A DNA stretch of 26,258 bases from Mycobacterium paraffinicum (GCF_001907675.1 NZ_MPNT01000054.1:1-26258), one strand, 5' to 3'; shown: positions 15,414 to 22,972, numbered from the stretch's first letter. Notes: a model not told the origin generated them from the sequence alone. A program made the numbers and translations.

Positions 15414-15647
15414 ACCCTGGCCGTTTTCCTCGCCCTCGTCGTCCCAGTAGGCCCATTCGGGCAGTGGCGTATTGGGCTTGGCCCCGTGAGCCGACGCCTC
15501 GTAGCCGGGCTGGGTGCGCGGCCCCTTCCACCGGGGATCCAACCTGTTCGCCCGCGAGCGCCGCACCGCGCGGACGATCAGCACGGCGGTCCCGCCGACG
15601 ATGAAGGCGACCAGCGCGACCTTGAGGACGAGCAATAGCACTGCCAT
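15402..15647 (-). CDS. Small single-pass membrane protein
   Basis: This encodes 81 residues. The N-terminal helix (MAVLLLVLKVALVAFIVGGT, to about 27) is followed by a basic patch (RAVRRSRANRLDPRW) and an acidic C-terminus (EWAYWDDEGEENGQG). The charge pattern predicts a cytoplasmic C-terminus. ATG 15647 is preferred; AGGA lies nine bases upstream, while ATG 15689 would add a polar leader. Function unknown. Its start is 131 bases from that of the divergent esterase. Confidence 0.7.
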   Translation of the reverse strand: MAVLLLVLKVALVAFIVGGTAVLIVRAVRRSRANRLDPRWKGPRTQPGYEASAHGAKPNTPLPEWAYWDDEGEENGQGLRT

Positions 15648-15742
15648 GTTGCTAGGTCCTACCAGGTTCGCCTCGGGCGAAGTAGTCACCCGAGTTTTGG
15701 GCGGTCCGGTTCTGCAGTTCGAATCGACTGCTCAAACGTCGG

Positions 15743-15770
15743 TTGTCATCCACCCCCCAACGACTACATT
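15743..15770 (+). promoter_or_regulatory. Sigma-A-like promoter TTGTCA-16-TACATT, leaderless esterase mRNA
   Basis: TTGTCA at 15743-15748 and TACATT at 15765-15770 are separated by 16 bases. The -10 ends eight bases before ATG 15779, which has no Shine-Dalgarno, so translation probably starts at the mRNA 5' end. Confidence 0.55.
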
Positions 15771-15778
15771 CACCGACC

Positions 15779-16765
15779 ATGAAGAAGATCGCGGCCCTCG
15801 CTGCTGTCGGGGTCGCCGCGCTGGCCGCCCGGCGGTATCTCGCGATGCGCGACGCCCTCGCCCGAGTGGAGCCCGAGCTGCGCAGCCCGCTGCTGCCGTT
15901 TGTGACGGTCACACACTCGGCCAAGTCCCTGCCGGCCCTCCGCCTCACATACCGAGTCAAGATGGGGCCCGGGCCCGGTGTCGATGTCGTCACGCGGACC
16001 GTCGACCAACCGTCAATTCGCGTACTGGTCATCACTCCTGAAGGACGCCGGACCAATCGGCCGGCGGTGCTGGCACTGCACGGGGGCGGGATGATCGTCG
16101 GGTCTCCGCAACTCGAGCTCGTGACGCATGGACGGCTCGCGAGGGAGTTGGGTGCCGTCGTCGTGTCCCCGGACTACCGCCTGGCGCCTGAAAACCCTTT
16201 CCCCGCAGCCCTTGACGATTGCATGGCGACCTTGCAGTGGATGCGCGGCAACGCCGACGACTTGGGCATCGAGGCCGATCGCATCGCTGTCGTGGGGCGG
16301 AGCGCGGGCGGCGGATTGGCGGCCGCTGTCGCGCAGCGCAGCCACGATGAGCGATTCACGCTGCGCGCTCAGGGGCTTATGTATCCGATGCTCGATGACC
16401 GCACCGTGCTGAACGACGATGACGAGGGCCGCGGCCGGCTCGTCTGGACACCCGAATCGAACCGGTTTGCGTGGACCGCCTACCTCGGCCGCGAGCCGCG
16501 GGGCTCCGATGCGCCGGCCTACGCGGTACCCGCGCGGCGCGACGACCTGTCCGGCCTCCCGCCCGCCTGGATCGGCGTCGGCGAGTTGGACCTCTACTAC
16601 GACGAGGACGTGGCGTACGCGGAGAAGCTACGTGCGTGCGGCGTGCCGTGTGAGTTGGTCACCGTCCCGCGGATGTATCACGCCGCAGACGGCTACGCCC
16701 CGAAGGCGCATTCGATGGAGACGTTCATTGCGAGTTTGGTGAACCATTTGAAGGCACACCTGTAA
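15779..16765 (+). CDS. HSL-family alpha/beta-hydrolase (esterase/lipase)
   Basis: This encodes 328 residues. The N-terminal helix (MKKIAALAAVGVAALAARRY) may be a membrane anchor or uncleaved signal. The oxyanion motif HGGG lies at 101-104. PDYRLAPENPFPAALDD follows at 131-147. The nucleophile elbow is G-R-S-A-G with Ser175; the acid is probably Asp271 in GVGELDLYYDED, and the base His301 in RMYHAADG. This is a complete Lip-type carboxylesterase acting on short acyl esters; the physiological ester is unknown. It is the last gene before the tRNA-like repeat at 16778. Confidence 0.9.
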   Translation: MKKIAALAAVGVAALAARRYLAMRDALARVEPELRSPLLPFVTVTHSAKSLPALRLTYRVKMGPGPGVDVVTRTVDQPSIRVLVITPEGRRTNRPAVLALHGGGMIVGSPQLELVTHGRLARELGAVVVSPDYRLAPENPFPAALDDCMATLQWMRGNADDLGIEADRIAVVGRSAGGGLAAAVAQRSHDERFTLRAQGLMYPMLDDRTVLNDDDEGRGRLVWTPESNRFAWTAYLGREPRGSDAPAYAVPARRDDLSGLPPAWIGVGELDLYYDEDVAYAEKLRACGVPCELVTVPRMYHAADGYAPKAHSMETFIASLVNHLKAHL

Positions 16766-17104
16766 CCCTCGATCGTTAGCCGATGACGTGAATCGTACGA
16801 CACCCCTTCGGCTTCCTGATCGGTTGTGGACTCGGTTAGTTGCCGACGTTTGGGTGTCGCCGGGTGGGTGTAGAAACCGAAGCTCGTAGAAATCGAAGCA
16901 CGCAGAACGGTGCCATCGAGATCGCCGCGATGATCCAGCGCGGGTGCCACCCGTGCGCGCGGAGATTCACGGGCTTGACGATACGGCCGGTGGCCTCTTC
17001 TATCCCGTGATTCGGCGCTGCCGGTCACCGGGTCGCCGCGAGGCCATTTCGCTCGGGGCGGTCACAGCGCACACAAAGCATCGGCGACGCCTCGAGTAAC
17101 TCCG
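16766..17104. other. Intergenic region with att-like repeat and possible coding debris
   Basis: These 339 bases hold the tRNA-like repeat at 16778. Two imperfect 16-base direct repeats (GAAACCGAAGCTCGTA then GAAATCGAAGCACGCA) lie near 16870-16901. On the minus strand a 63-codon open stretch (16836-17024) encodes GRIVKPVNLRAHGWHPRWII and a short hydrophobic run; it looks like the tail of a degraded gene, but I do not recognise it. Confidence 0.4.
16778..16798 (-). repeat. Att-like direct copy of the tRNA-Gly 3' end
   Basis: The plus-strand sequence AGCCGATGACGTGAATCGTAC matches the 3' end of the tRNA-Gly gene at 21347-21367 at 19 of 21 positions and in the same orientation. The match begins exactly at the discriminator base and runs through the acceptor stem into the T-loop. 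This is the segment usually duplicated when an element integrates into a tRNA gene. Confidence 0.6.
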
Positions 17105-17110
17105 TAATAT
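17105..17110 (+). promoter_or_regulatory. -10 element TAATAT of a leaderless cutinase promoter
   Basis: TAATAT ends six bases before ATG 17117, and no Shine-Dalgarno is present. The spacing puts the transcription start on the A of the start codon. Confidence 0.55.
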
Positions 17111-17116
17111 CGCGTT

Positions 17117-17722
17117 ATGAGGCTCGTCGCGAGCGTGCCGTCCGTTGCCATCGTCGCCGGCGCGATGGCGCTTGGGCCGGCGGCTGCGCCCCTCCCCATC
17201 TCGTCGGTGCCCATGGCGTCGGCGGCGTGCCCCGACGCGGAGGTGGTCTTCGCGCGCGGCCGGGAGGAACCACCCGGCGTCGGCGCGGTCGGCGACGCGC
17301 TCGTCAATTCGCTGCGCGCCAAGACGAATAAGTCGATCGGGGTGTACGGGGTGAACTATCCCGCCAACATCACCACCGGCAGCGGCGCCAACGACATCAG
17401 CGCCCACGTGCAATCCATGGCCAAGGATTGCCCCAACACCCGGATCGTGCTTGGCGGCTATTCCCTGGGCGCCGAGGTGGTGGACCGCGCGCTGTGGGGC
17501 GGGCTGCCACCGGGGACCGACCAGCACGTCGCGGCGGTCGCGTTGTTCGGCAACGGCACCCACGGTGTCGGACCGGCGTTCGCGGGCAAGACAATCGACC
17601 AGTGCGCGGCCGGTGACCCCATCTGTGGAAGGGGAACGAGCTGGCCGGCGCACCTGCAGCCCTCCTACATCGGCTCCGGTCTGGTGGATCAGGCCGCGGG
17701 CTTCGTGGCGGGCAGGCTGTAA
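17117..17722 (+). CDS. Exported cutinase-like serine esterase (CULP family)
   Basis: This encodes 201 residues. A signal peptide of about 36 residues (MRLVASVPSVAIVAGAMALG, ending ASA-A) is followed by the cutinase fold: CPDAEVVFARGREEPPGVG with the first cysteine, the elbow GGYSLGAEV with Ser116, Asp167 in DPIC, and His179 in WPAHLQPS. The two disulfides Cys38-Cys105 and Cys163-Cys170 are all present. The elbow is usually GYSQG in this family; here Gln is replaced by Leu next to the nucleophile, where the backbone forms part of the oxyanion hole, so activity may be retained. CULPs hydrolyse carboxylic esters or phospholipids outside the cell. It lies inside the att-bounded segment. Confidence 0.9.
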   Translation: MRLVASVPSVAIVAGAMALGPAAAPLPISSVPMASAACPDAEVVFARGREEPPGVGAVGDALVNSLRAKTNKSIGVYGVNYPANITTGSGANDISAHVQSMAKDCPNTRIVLGGYSLGAEVVDRALWGGLPPGTDQHVAAVALFGNGTHGVGPAFAGKTIDQCAAGDPICGRGTSWPAHLQPSYIGSGLVDQAAGFVAGRL

Positions 17723-17743
17723 GGCCCCGGCTGGGTCACCTGT

Positions 17744-17866
17744 GTGCGCAGGACCATCGACTGGCACGGCGACGCGGTCACGATCATCGACCAGACGGCG
17801 CTGCCGGCCGAGTATCGCGTCCTGATGCTGCGCACCGTCGACGAGCTGATCGACGCGATCCGGCTC
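17744..17866 (+). pseudogene. mtnA: N-terminal remnant of methylthioribose-1-phosphate isomerase (mtnA)
   Basis: GTG 17744 opens a frame reading MRRTIDWHGDAVTIIDQTAL, then LPAEYRVLMLRTVDELIDAI. This is the start of MtnA, the methionine-salvage enzyme that converts methylthioribose 1-phosphate to methylthioribulose 1-phosphate. After about 41 codons the next conserved segment (RGAPA-G-A) is missing and the frame becomes Arg-rich, running to a stop near 18013. The rest of the gene, about 300 codons, is not in the window. It begins 21 bases after the cutinase stop. The break is clean, which suggests deletion or recombination. The product can have no isomerase activity. Confidence 0.7.
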
Positions 17867-18074
17867 AGTGGAACTTCTCGGCGCCGACGGCGTCTCCCGA
17901 GCCTCGGCCACGCTCGGTGCACACAGCCTGAAGCCGTGTCGCGGCCGGTTTCAGCCACGTGGGCCGCGTCCGGGCGGCTACGCAGTCCGGCACCGTGCCC
18001 GGCCAATCGCTGAGAGCGAACCGCGTCGAGAATTCGGACGGCGGCCCAAACGACCTACCGCTCAACCGAATTCG
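17867..18074. other. Non-coding or decayed sequence after the mtnA break
   Basis: These bases lie between the mtnA break and the sugar porter stop. A minus-strand stretch of 66 codons (17865-18065) has reasonable codon use but no recognisable domain, and a plus stretch beginning MELLGADGVSRASATLGAHS is similarly unassigned. I regard it as gene debris. Confidence 0.4.
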
Positions 18075-19487
18075 TCACCGGGTGAAGTCTGATGGGCGGA
18101 ACTTGCCCTCGAACAGCTTGTTTTCAATCTCTTCCAGGCTTTTACCGGTGAGGTCGGGCATGCGGAAGAAGACGAAGATCCACGCCGCCACGTTGAACAG
18201 CGCGTAGAGCCAGATCGAGGGCCCGATCCCGATCGCCTTGACCAGCGACAGCATTGTCAGGGTGATCAGCAGGTTGGTCCCCCACAGCGTCGCCGACTGG
18301 ACGGCGGTGGCCGCCGGTCGCACCGCCAGCGGATAGGTCTCCGAGCCGGTCAGCCATCCCATAAGTTGCAGGCCGCCGCCATTGAAGAGCATGAAGGCGA
18401 CTAGGCAGACCATGATGTAGGGAAGCACCTCGTGACCGCTCCCGCTGGTGACAAAGAGCAGGCCCAGGGCGAACAGGCTGATCGCCGCTCCCGGCACCAT
18501 GATGAGGGTGAGCCGGCGCCGACCGACCCGGTCGATGATGGCCAACCCGACCAATTGGGAGACCAGGTACGCCGCACCCAACCCCACCGACACCCGTAGC
18601 GCCACGGACGTGTACACGCCGTCGTTGGTCAACAGGGTCGGGGAGTAATAAATGATCATCTCGATGCCGCTGAGCTGGGTGAAGACGGCGATGCCGCAGC
18701 CCAGGACCAAGGCGGGGCGCACCCAGGCGTCGCGCAACCCGGCCCACCCGCGGGTGCTGGAAGTGCGTTCGACGCGCGCGAGTTCGGCCGCCTCGTCCAG
18801 CTCGGCGGCGACGTCGTAGCCGTCGGGACGGACATTTTCCAGCACCGCTTGTGCAGCGTTTCGATCGTCTTGCTTGATCAGCCAGCGCGGACTTTCCGGC
18901 AGGCGCAGCAACAACCACAGCATGATCGCGGCGGGTACGCAGGCGAACCCGATCGGCCCTCGCCAGGGGACCGATCCCGAGACGCCGACCATGGTCGCGA
19001 GGAGGATGCCTGCCCCAATGGCGATCTGGAAGCACAGCACCAACCGTCCCCGGTAGGCCGGCGGCGAGAGCTCGGCGACGTACATCGGCGCCGTCTGTGT
19101 GGCTCCGCCGACCGCGAAGCCCAGGACCATCCGTCCCAGCGACAGCAGCAGGGCATCGGGTGCGTCGGCGCACCACAGCGCGCCGACGATGAATAGCACC
19201 GCCAGCATCACCAGTGTGCCGCGGCGACCGCGCCACTCGGACAACCAACTGCAGGTCAAGGCCCCGACGACGGCGCCGAGCAGGATGCTGGCGGCGATCA
19301 CCTGCTTCCAACCCTCGGTGATGTTGAAGTCCTCGGTGAACTGCAACAGAGCCCACGAGATGACGCCCGTGTCATAGCCATAGAGCACGCCCGAGATCGC
19401 CGCAACGAGCGCAATGATGACCACGGCGCGGGTCAATTGTCTTCCCGCCCCCGCTTGTGCGGCTGCGCTCGGCGACCGGCCGGGCAT
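18075..19487 (-). CDS. MFS sugar porter (sugar/polyol:H+ symporter type)
   Basis: This encodes 470 residues with twelve predicted helices. Sugar-porter signatures are present: GVLYGYDTGVIS in helix 1, GRMVLGFAVGGATQTAPMYV then AELSPPAYRGRL in helices 4-5, PESPRWL at about 197-203, DRVGRRRL between helices 8 and 9, and the E-T-Y-P-L-A-V-R segment. The family brings in hexoses, pentoses or polyols with protons; the substrate is unclear. AGGAGG lies eight bases before ATG 19487 and only two before ATG 19493, so the former is preferred. It could supply the polyol dehydrogenase/xylB pair, but it is 6 kb away and inside the island-like segment. Confidence 0.9.
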   Translation of the reverse strand: MPGRSPSAAAQAGAGRQLTRAVVIIALVAAISGVLYGYDTGVISWALLQFTEDFNITEGWKQVIAASILLGAVVGALTCSWLSEWRGRRGTLVMLAVLFIVGALWCADAPDALLLSLGRMVLGFAVGGATQTAPMYVAELSPPAYRGRLVLCFQIAIGAGILLATMVGVSGSVPWRGPIGFACVPAAIMLWLLLRLPESPRWLIKQDDRNAAQAVLENVRPDGYDVAAELDEAAELARVERTSSTRGWAGLRDAWVRPALVLGCGIAVFTQLSGIEMIIYYSPTLLTNDGVYTSVALRVSVGLGAAYLVSQLVGLAIIDRVGRRRLTLIMVPGAAISLFALGLLFVTSGSGHEVLPYIMVCLVAFMLFNGGGLQLMGWLTGSETYPLAVRPAATAVQSATLWGTNLLITLTMLSLVKAIGIGPSIWLYALFNVAAWIFVFFRMPDLTGKSLEEIENKLFEGKFRPSDFTR

Positions 19488-19493
19488 CGTCAT

Positions 19494-19964
19494 GGCCTCC
19501 TACGATGTGCTCGGTTTCGTCGACGCTCGCCGCGGTTTTTCAGAGCCCGGCGTGATTACCGGCGTGCTGCTGTGGCCGCGGGTGTGTATCGACCGCTGTC
19601 GCGATCAAGGCCCTCGCGCATCACGCGATTCCGCTGGCTTGCCTGCTGGTTTGCACAGCCCCCGCGTTCGTTGCGAGCTTGCCGCTTGACTTCCGTACCA
19701 ATGCGGAAACGGGCCCGTCACAGACCCTGCGCAGATTGCGGGGTGACTTAGCTCTGGATTTGACTGTACTACAACGCTATTCGCTGGGAAAACAGTCAGG
19801 TGAGTGTGTCGAGCGCCACAATTGGGCGGTGGTAGGTTCACGGTGCTCGACGCGAATTGCGCCGACGCGTCGGGGCTGGCCGATGGTTATGCGCACGATG
19901 CCCCGGGCCCGATTGCTATGACCCGCCCAACTAATGGTCGCCGGTGTTGGCCCACGACATATGC
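19494..19964. other. Intergenic region, 471 bases, no clear gene
   Basis: The stretch is less GC-rich than its surroundings and lies between two minus-strand genes. It should hold the sugar porter promoter near its left end. A plus frame around 19842-19965 reads ADASGLADGYAHDAPGPIAM before its stop and has plausible codon use, but it lacks a start signal and is unrecognised. I see no repeats, RNA gene or terminator. Confidence 0.4.
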
Positions 19965-21038
19965 CTAGGCGCTGGGTGGGGCTGCCTGAGCAGTGACAAT
20001 AAGGTCGAGCGCGCTTAGGACTCCGGGGCTGGCCGTGCAGACGGCCGGGATCGCGTTTACCACACGGGCGGCAGTCGCGGCTGACCCCGGTAGGTCGCCG
20101 CCATTGAGGGCAAAGTCAACCTGAACGGGGGGATTGCCGTCAACCGTGATCCGGGTAAGCCGTCGAGTAATGCTGCCAGGAGCTAGCGCTGGTGGCCAGT
20201 CTTCGACCGCATCGTCTGGCATCGACCAGATCGACGAATAGTGCAGCCGTGGTTGGCCTTTGGCGATACCGTCGAATCGCATTCGCACACTGGCGATTGT
20301 GCCAGCAGGAATCTCGCCGGTGTCAAAGGTGTAATCGCGATCGGCAATCGCGACGTCTCGGTGCTCGCGGACTTCGTCGAGAGTTAAGCCGAGCCCTTGG
20401 GCTAGAAGTCGAAGGGGCGGAGTGAAAGTGGCAATCATTGCTCCTGGCGGGTACACGTCGGCGTCTTCTTCGGGTGTACGACCGAACCCGAACATCGCGA
20501 AGAAGCCGAGCCCTCGAAAAGCCCCGCACGGGATACGTTCTTCGATAGAGACCTTTGCGGGCAGCTCACTCATGCTCGCTGCATGCACGGCAAGAATGTC
20601 AGTGGTAAATCCCGGCGCAATGCCTGTGGCGAATATCGAGCTGTTGCCCTGGCGGCATGCCGCGCGCAGTTTCCCCTGTGTGACGTCATCGAGCGATGCT
20701 GGATGAAATAACGGGTAATACGACGGTGTGACGATGTTCTTGCCGCTGGCAAGGATGGCGCATAACTGTCCAAGGACTTCGTTGCTATCACGTCCGGATA
20801 CCGCGGCGAAGTACGTAACGCAGTCGATGTTGAGAGCGAGGAAGTCATCGAGGCTGTCCGTGGCCACCACTCCGACGGCAGGCTCGCCGACTAGCTCGCC
20901 AGAATCGCGGCCGACCTTGTCAGGGCTGTGCACCAGTTGCCCAACTAACTCCAAGCGGGGCGACCGGAGTATGTGCCGAAGCGCGATTGATCCGGTGTGG
21001 CCGGTTCCGACATGTGCTACTCGGTATTTCTGTCCCAT
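19965..21038 (-). CDS. DapB-like NAD(P)-binding oxidoreductase
   Basis: This encodes 357 residues. The N-terminal Rossmann motif VGTGHTGS (Gly11, Gly13, Gly16) is typical of dihydrodipicolinate-reductase/diaminopentanoate-dehydrogenase-like proteins of actinobacteria, as are CVTYFAAVSGRD, GKNIVTPSYYPLFHP and ATGIAPGFTTDILA. The C-terminal domain (about 135-350) is the conserved partner of this group. These proteins are not true DapB; substrates are mostly unknown, and some occur in steroid or amine catabolic clusters. AGGAG lies ten bases before ATG 21038. Codon use is less GC-biased than in flanking genes, fitting acquired DNA. It lies between the att-like repeat and tRNA-Gly. Confidence 0.8.
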   Translation of the reverse strand: MGQKYRVAHVGTGHTGSIALRHILRSPRLELVGQLVHSPDKVGRDSGELVGEPAVGVVATDSLDDFLALNIDCVTYFAAVSGRDSNEVLGQLCAILASGKNIVTPSYYPLFHPASLDDVTQGKLRAACRQGNSSIFATGIAPGFTTDILAVHAASMSELPAKVSIEERIPCGAFRGLGFFAMFGFGRTPEEDADVYPPGAMIATFTPPLRLLAQGLGLTLDEVREHRDVAIADRDYTFDTGEIPAGTIASVRMRFDGIAKGQPRLHYSSIWSMPDDAVEDWPPALAPGSITRRLTRITVDGNPPVQVDFALNGGDLPGSAATAARVVNAIPAVCTASPGVLSALDLIVTAQAAPPSA

Positions 21039-21343
21039 CTCAAGACCGCTCCTGGGTGACGGTTGCTGTGGATCGGGTTACCGTACGTCGCGACTGTCAC
21101 GCTTCACAGCAGATCAAGGTGTCGGTGGTGGTGTGAGCGTCGGTTGGCTGCGGCTTACTCCATCGATGCGAACGGTGTCGCACGTCGCTTCCGACGATTG
21201 AGGCGCAGTGTTCGGCGCGCCGTCGCGCTGCGTCAGTTCATCGACCAACTGGAGCCCGGCCAACCGCGACTTGCGTATCCGTCCGCGTAGGGCACCGAAT
21301 GTTGAGAGGGTGCGGTTGCAGCCAGCATCTGAGCCGCCCATCG
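21039..21343. other. Intergenic region between dehydrogenase and tRNA-Gly
   Basis: These 305 bases lie upstream of the DapB-like gene and downstream of the tRNA 3' end. A short plus frame ends LRQFIDQLEPGQPRLAYPSA before TAG near 21290 and could be a remnant, but no start or family is seen. No integrase was found here, where one would be expected if the segment were an intact element. Confidence 0.4.
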
Positions 21344-21417
21344 TGGAGCCGATGACGGGAATCGAACCCGCGTATTCAGCTTGGGAAGCTGATGTTCTGC
21401 CATTGAACTACATCGGC
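21344..21417 (-). tRNA. tRNA-Gly, anticodon CCC
   Basis: Read on the minus strand, the gene starts GCCGATG and ends CATCGGC-T-CCA, a perfect 7-bp acceptor stem with encoded CCA. The D-arm is GTTC-AATGGCA-GAAC. The anticodon arm is TCAGC-TTCCCAA-GCTGA, so the anticodon is CCC, reading GGG (Gly). The T-arm is GCGGG-TTCGATT-CCCGT. All arms close, so the gene should be functional. Its 3' end is repeated at 16778-16798. It precedes a divergent exported peptidase gene, as glyU does near Rv0320 in M. tuberculosis if I recall correctly. Confidence 0.97.
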
Positions 21418-21593
21418 GCTCTCGCCAAGGAAGGCTAGCATCCGACGCGGGATCCGTCGGGTGCACAGGGCCCTCCGGTCGCGGCCCGGCCGACCCCGTG
21501 CGAGCCCGACGGTGAAATGCCGACGCCGCGAAATGCGCCGCTCATCCACAAATTCCAAAAGCGATGTTTATTCTTTCGTGATCATGTCGTAAT

Positions 21594-22259
21594 GTGCCTG
21601 GGGTGGGTCGGCACAGCTTAGCCAAGAAGCGGCGTAAAACACCGCTGCTCCTGGCAGGGGCGCTGGCCCCGGCTGCGGTATTCTTCGCGGCAGCGGGCGA
21701 CGACGCCCCTTTCGTCCCGCGTCACATTGCGCAACCCGTTATTGACGACACGTCAGCGTGCTGCTTAGAAATCGTCCAGGCAAAGCCAGTCGGGATTGTG
21801 CTGGCGTCGGATGTGTCCCGCGGCGACGGCATGGATGCGCCCGTCGCAGCGTCCAGGTACCACACCCGATCGCGCTTCCTGCCCGCCGGGCTCACGCCCG
21901 AACAGGGCCTGCAGGTCAGAACGATCCTCGTGTCGCGCAGCATCACCGCCAAGTTCCCCCAGATCCATGAAATGGGCGGGGTGCGACCGGATCCGTTGCC
22001 CTGGCATCCTCTCGGTTTGGCGATCGACGTGATGATCCCCGACCCGCAGAGCGCCGACGGCATCGCGCTGGGCGACGAGATCGTCGCGTACGTCATGAGT
22101 AACGCGAGACGCTTCGGAATCCAGGACGCGATCTGGCGCGGCGTCTACTACACGCCGGGCGGCGCGCAACCCAGCCGGCTCGGGCACTACGACCACGTCC
22201 ACGTCACCACCACTGGCGGGGGCTATCCCAAGGGTGGGGAGATGTATCTCGCCGACTGA
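21594..22259 (+). CDS. Exported M15-like (LAS) metallopeptidase-fold protein (Rv0320-like)
   Basis: This encodes 221 residues. The N-terminus has a basic stretch (HSLAKKRRKT) and one hydrophobic helix (PLLLAGALAPAAVFFAAAG), a signal peptide or anchor. The C-terminal domain (about 95-215) carries zinc-ligand patterns of the VanY/D-alanyl-D-alanine carboxypeptidase (LAS) fold: His138 and Asp145 in PWHPLGLAIDVMIP, then GHYDHVHV with His201 and His203. This points to peptidoglycan peptide cleavage outside the membrane. The residues SACCLE carry a vicinal Cys pair. GTG 21594 is used; GTG 21603 is an alternative. It is followed after 34 bases by dcd, the order I recall for Rv0320-Rv0321. Confidence 0.85.
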   Translation: MPGVGRHSLAKKRRKTPLLLAGALAPAAVFFAAAGDDAPFVPRHIAQPVIDDTSACCLEIVQAKPVGIVLASDVSRGDGMDAPVAASRYHTRSRFLPAGLTPEQGLQVRTILVSRSITAKFPQIHEMGGVRPDPLPWHPLGLAIDVMIPDPQSADGIALGDEIVAYVMSNARRFGIQDAIWRGVYYTPGGAQPSRLGHYDHVHVTTTGGGYPKGGEMYLAD

Positions 22260-22281
22260 CCGCGCGACGGCGAGCAGCGGA

Positions 22282-22287
22282 TAGGCT
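22282..22287 (+). promoter_or_regulatory. Candidate -10 TAGGCT upstream of dcd
   Basis: TAGGCT (TANNNT) ends six bases before GTG 22294, which lacks a Shine-Dalgarno. A leaderless dcd transcript is possible, besides readthrough from the peptidase gene. Confidence 0.35.
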
Positions 22288-22293
22288 CGTCGC

Positions 22294-22866
22294 GTGCTGC
22301 TCTCCGATCGTGACCTCAGGGCCGAAATCACCGCCGGCCGGTTGGGCATCGACCCGTACGACGACGCACTGGTGCAGCCGTCCAGCATCGACGTCCGCCT
22401 GGACTGCATGTTCCGCGTCTTCAACAACACCCGGTACACCCACATCGACCCCGCCAAGCAGCAGGACGAGCTGACGACGCTGGTCGAACCCGTCGACGGT
22501 GAGCCGTTCGTCCTGCATCCGGGGGAGTTCGTGCTGGGCTCCACCCTGGAACTGTTCACCCTGCCCGAGGACCTCGCGGGCCGGCTGGAAGGCAAGTCGT
22601 CGCTGGGCCGGCTGGGGCTGCTGACGCACTCGACCGCCGGCTTCATCGATCCGGGCTTCAGCGGCCACATCACGCTGGAGCTGTCCAACGTCGCGAACCT
22701 GCCGATCACGCTGTGGCCGGGCATGAAGATCGGCCAGCTGTGCATCCTGCGGTTGACCAGCCCGGCCGAACACCCTTACGGCAGTTCGCAAGTTGGGTCG
22801 AAGTACCAGGGCCAGCGCGGACCCACGCCGTCGCGGTCCTATCAGAACTTCATAAGGTCTACATAG
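22294..22866 (+). CDS. dcd: dCTP deaminase, bifunctional dUMP-forming type
   Basis: This encodes 190 residues, the same length as M. tuberculosis Dcd (Rv0321). It starts [40 protein letters not shown] carries the nucleotide-binding motif with Ala115, and Glu129 in GHITLELSN is the catalytic acid. The C-terminus [13 protein letters not shown] is the flexible lid. The mycobacterial enzyme both deaminates dCTP and hydrolyses the resulting dUTP to dUMP, feeding thymidylate synthesis and keeping dUTP low. It is cytosolic and forms a homotrimer. GTG 22294 aligns with known starts. No damage is seen. Confidence 0.97.
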   Translation: MLLSDRDLRAEITAGRLGIDPYDDALVQPSSIDVRLDCMFRVFNNTRYTHIDPAKQQDELTTLVEPVDGEPFVLHPGEFVLGSTLELFTLPEDLAGRLEGKSSLGRLGLLTHSTAGFIDPGFSGHITLELSNVANLPITLWPGMKIGQLCILRLTSPAEHPYGSSQVGSKYQGQRGPTPSRSYQNFIRST

Positions 22867-22909
22867 GTTCTCAGAGCCTCCCGCGCCCCCTTTCTGCGCG
22901 ATACTTAGT

Positions 22910-22944
22910 TAGCCATGGTTCTTTCCTCCGCCTAGCCATGGTTC
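22910..22944. repeat. Pair of 12-bp direct repeats with CCATGG core, candidate operator
   Basis: TAGCCATGGTTC occurs at 22910-22921 and 22933-22944, exact copies spaced 23 bases start to start, or about two helical turns. Each holds the palindrome CCATGG. They lie 29 bases before the TTG start of the DUF7159 gene. A dimeric regulator could bind them. Confidence 0.45.
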
Positions 22945-22972
22945 GTCTCGCAATACCTTTGGAGGGGTTGTC

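Noticed and set aside
21418..21593. Cyclic-di-AMP (ydaO-type) riboswitch before the exported peptidase gene
   Set aside because: Such elements precede some mycobacterial wall hydrolases, but I could not find the conserved ydaO core here; the gap also has to hold the tRNA promoter.
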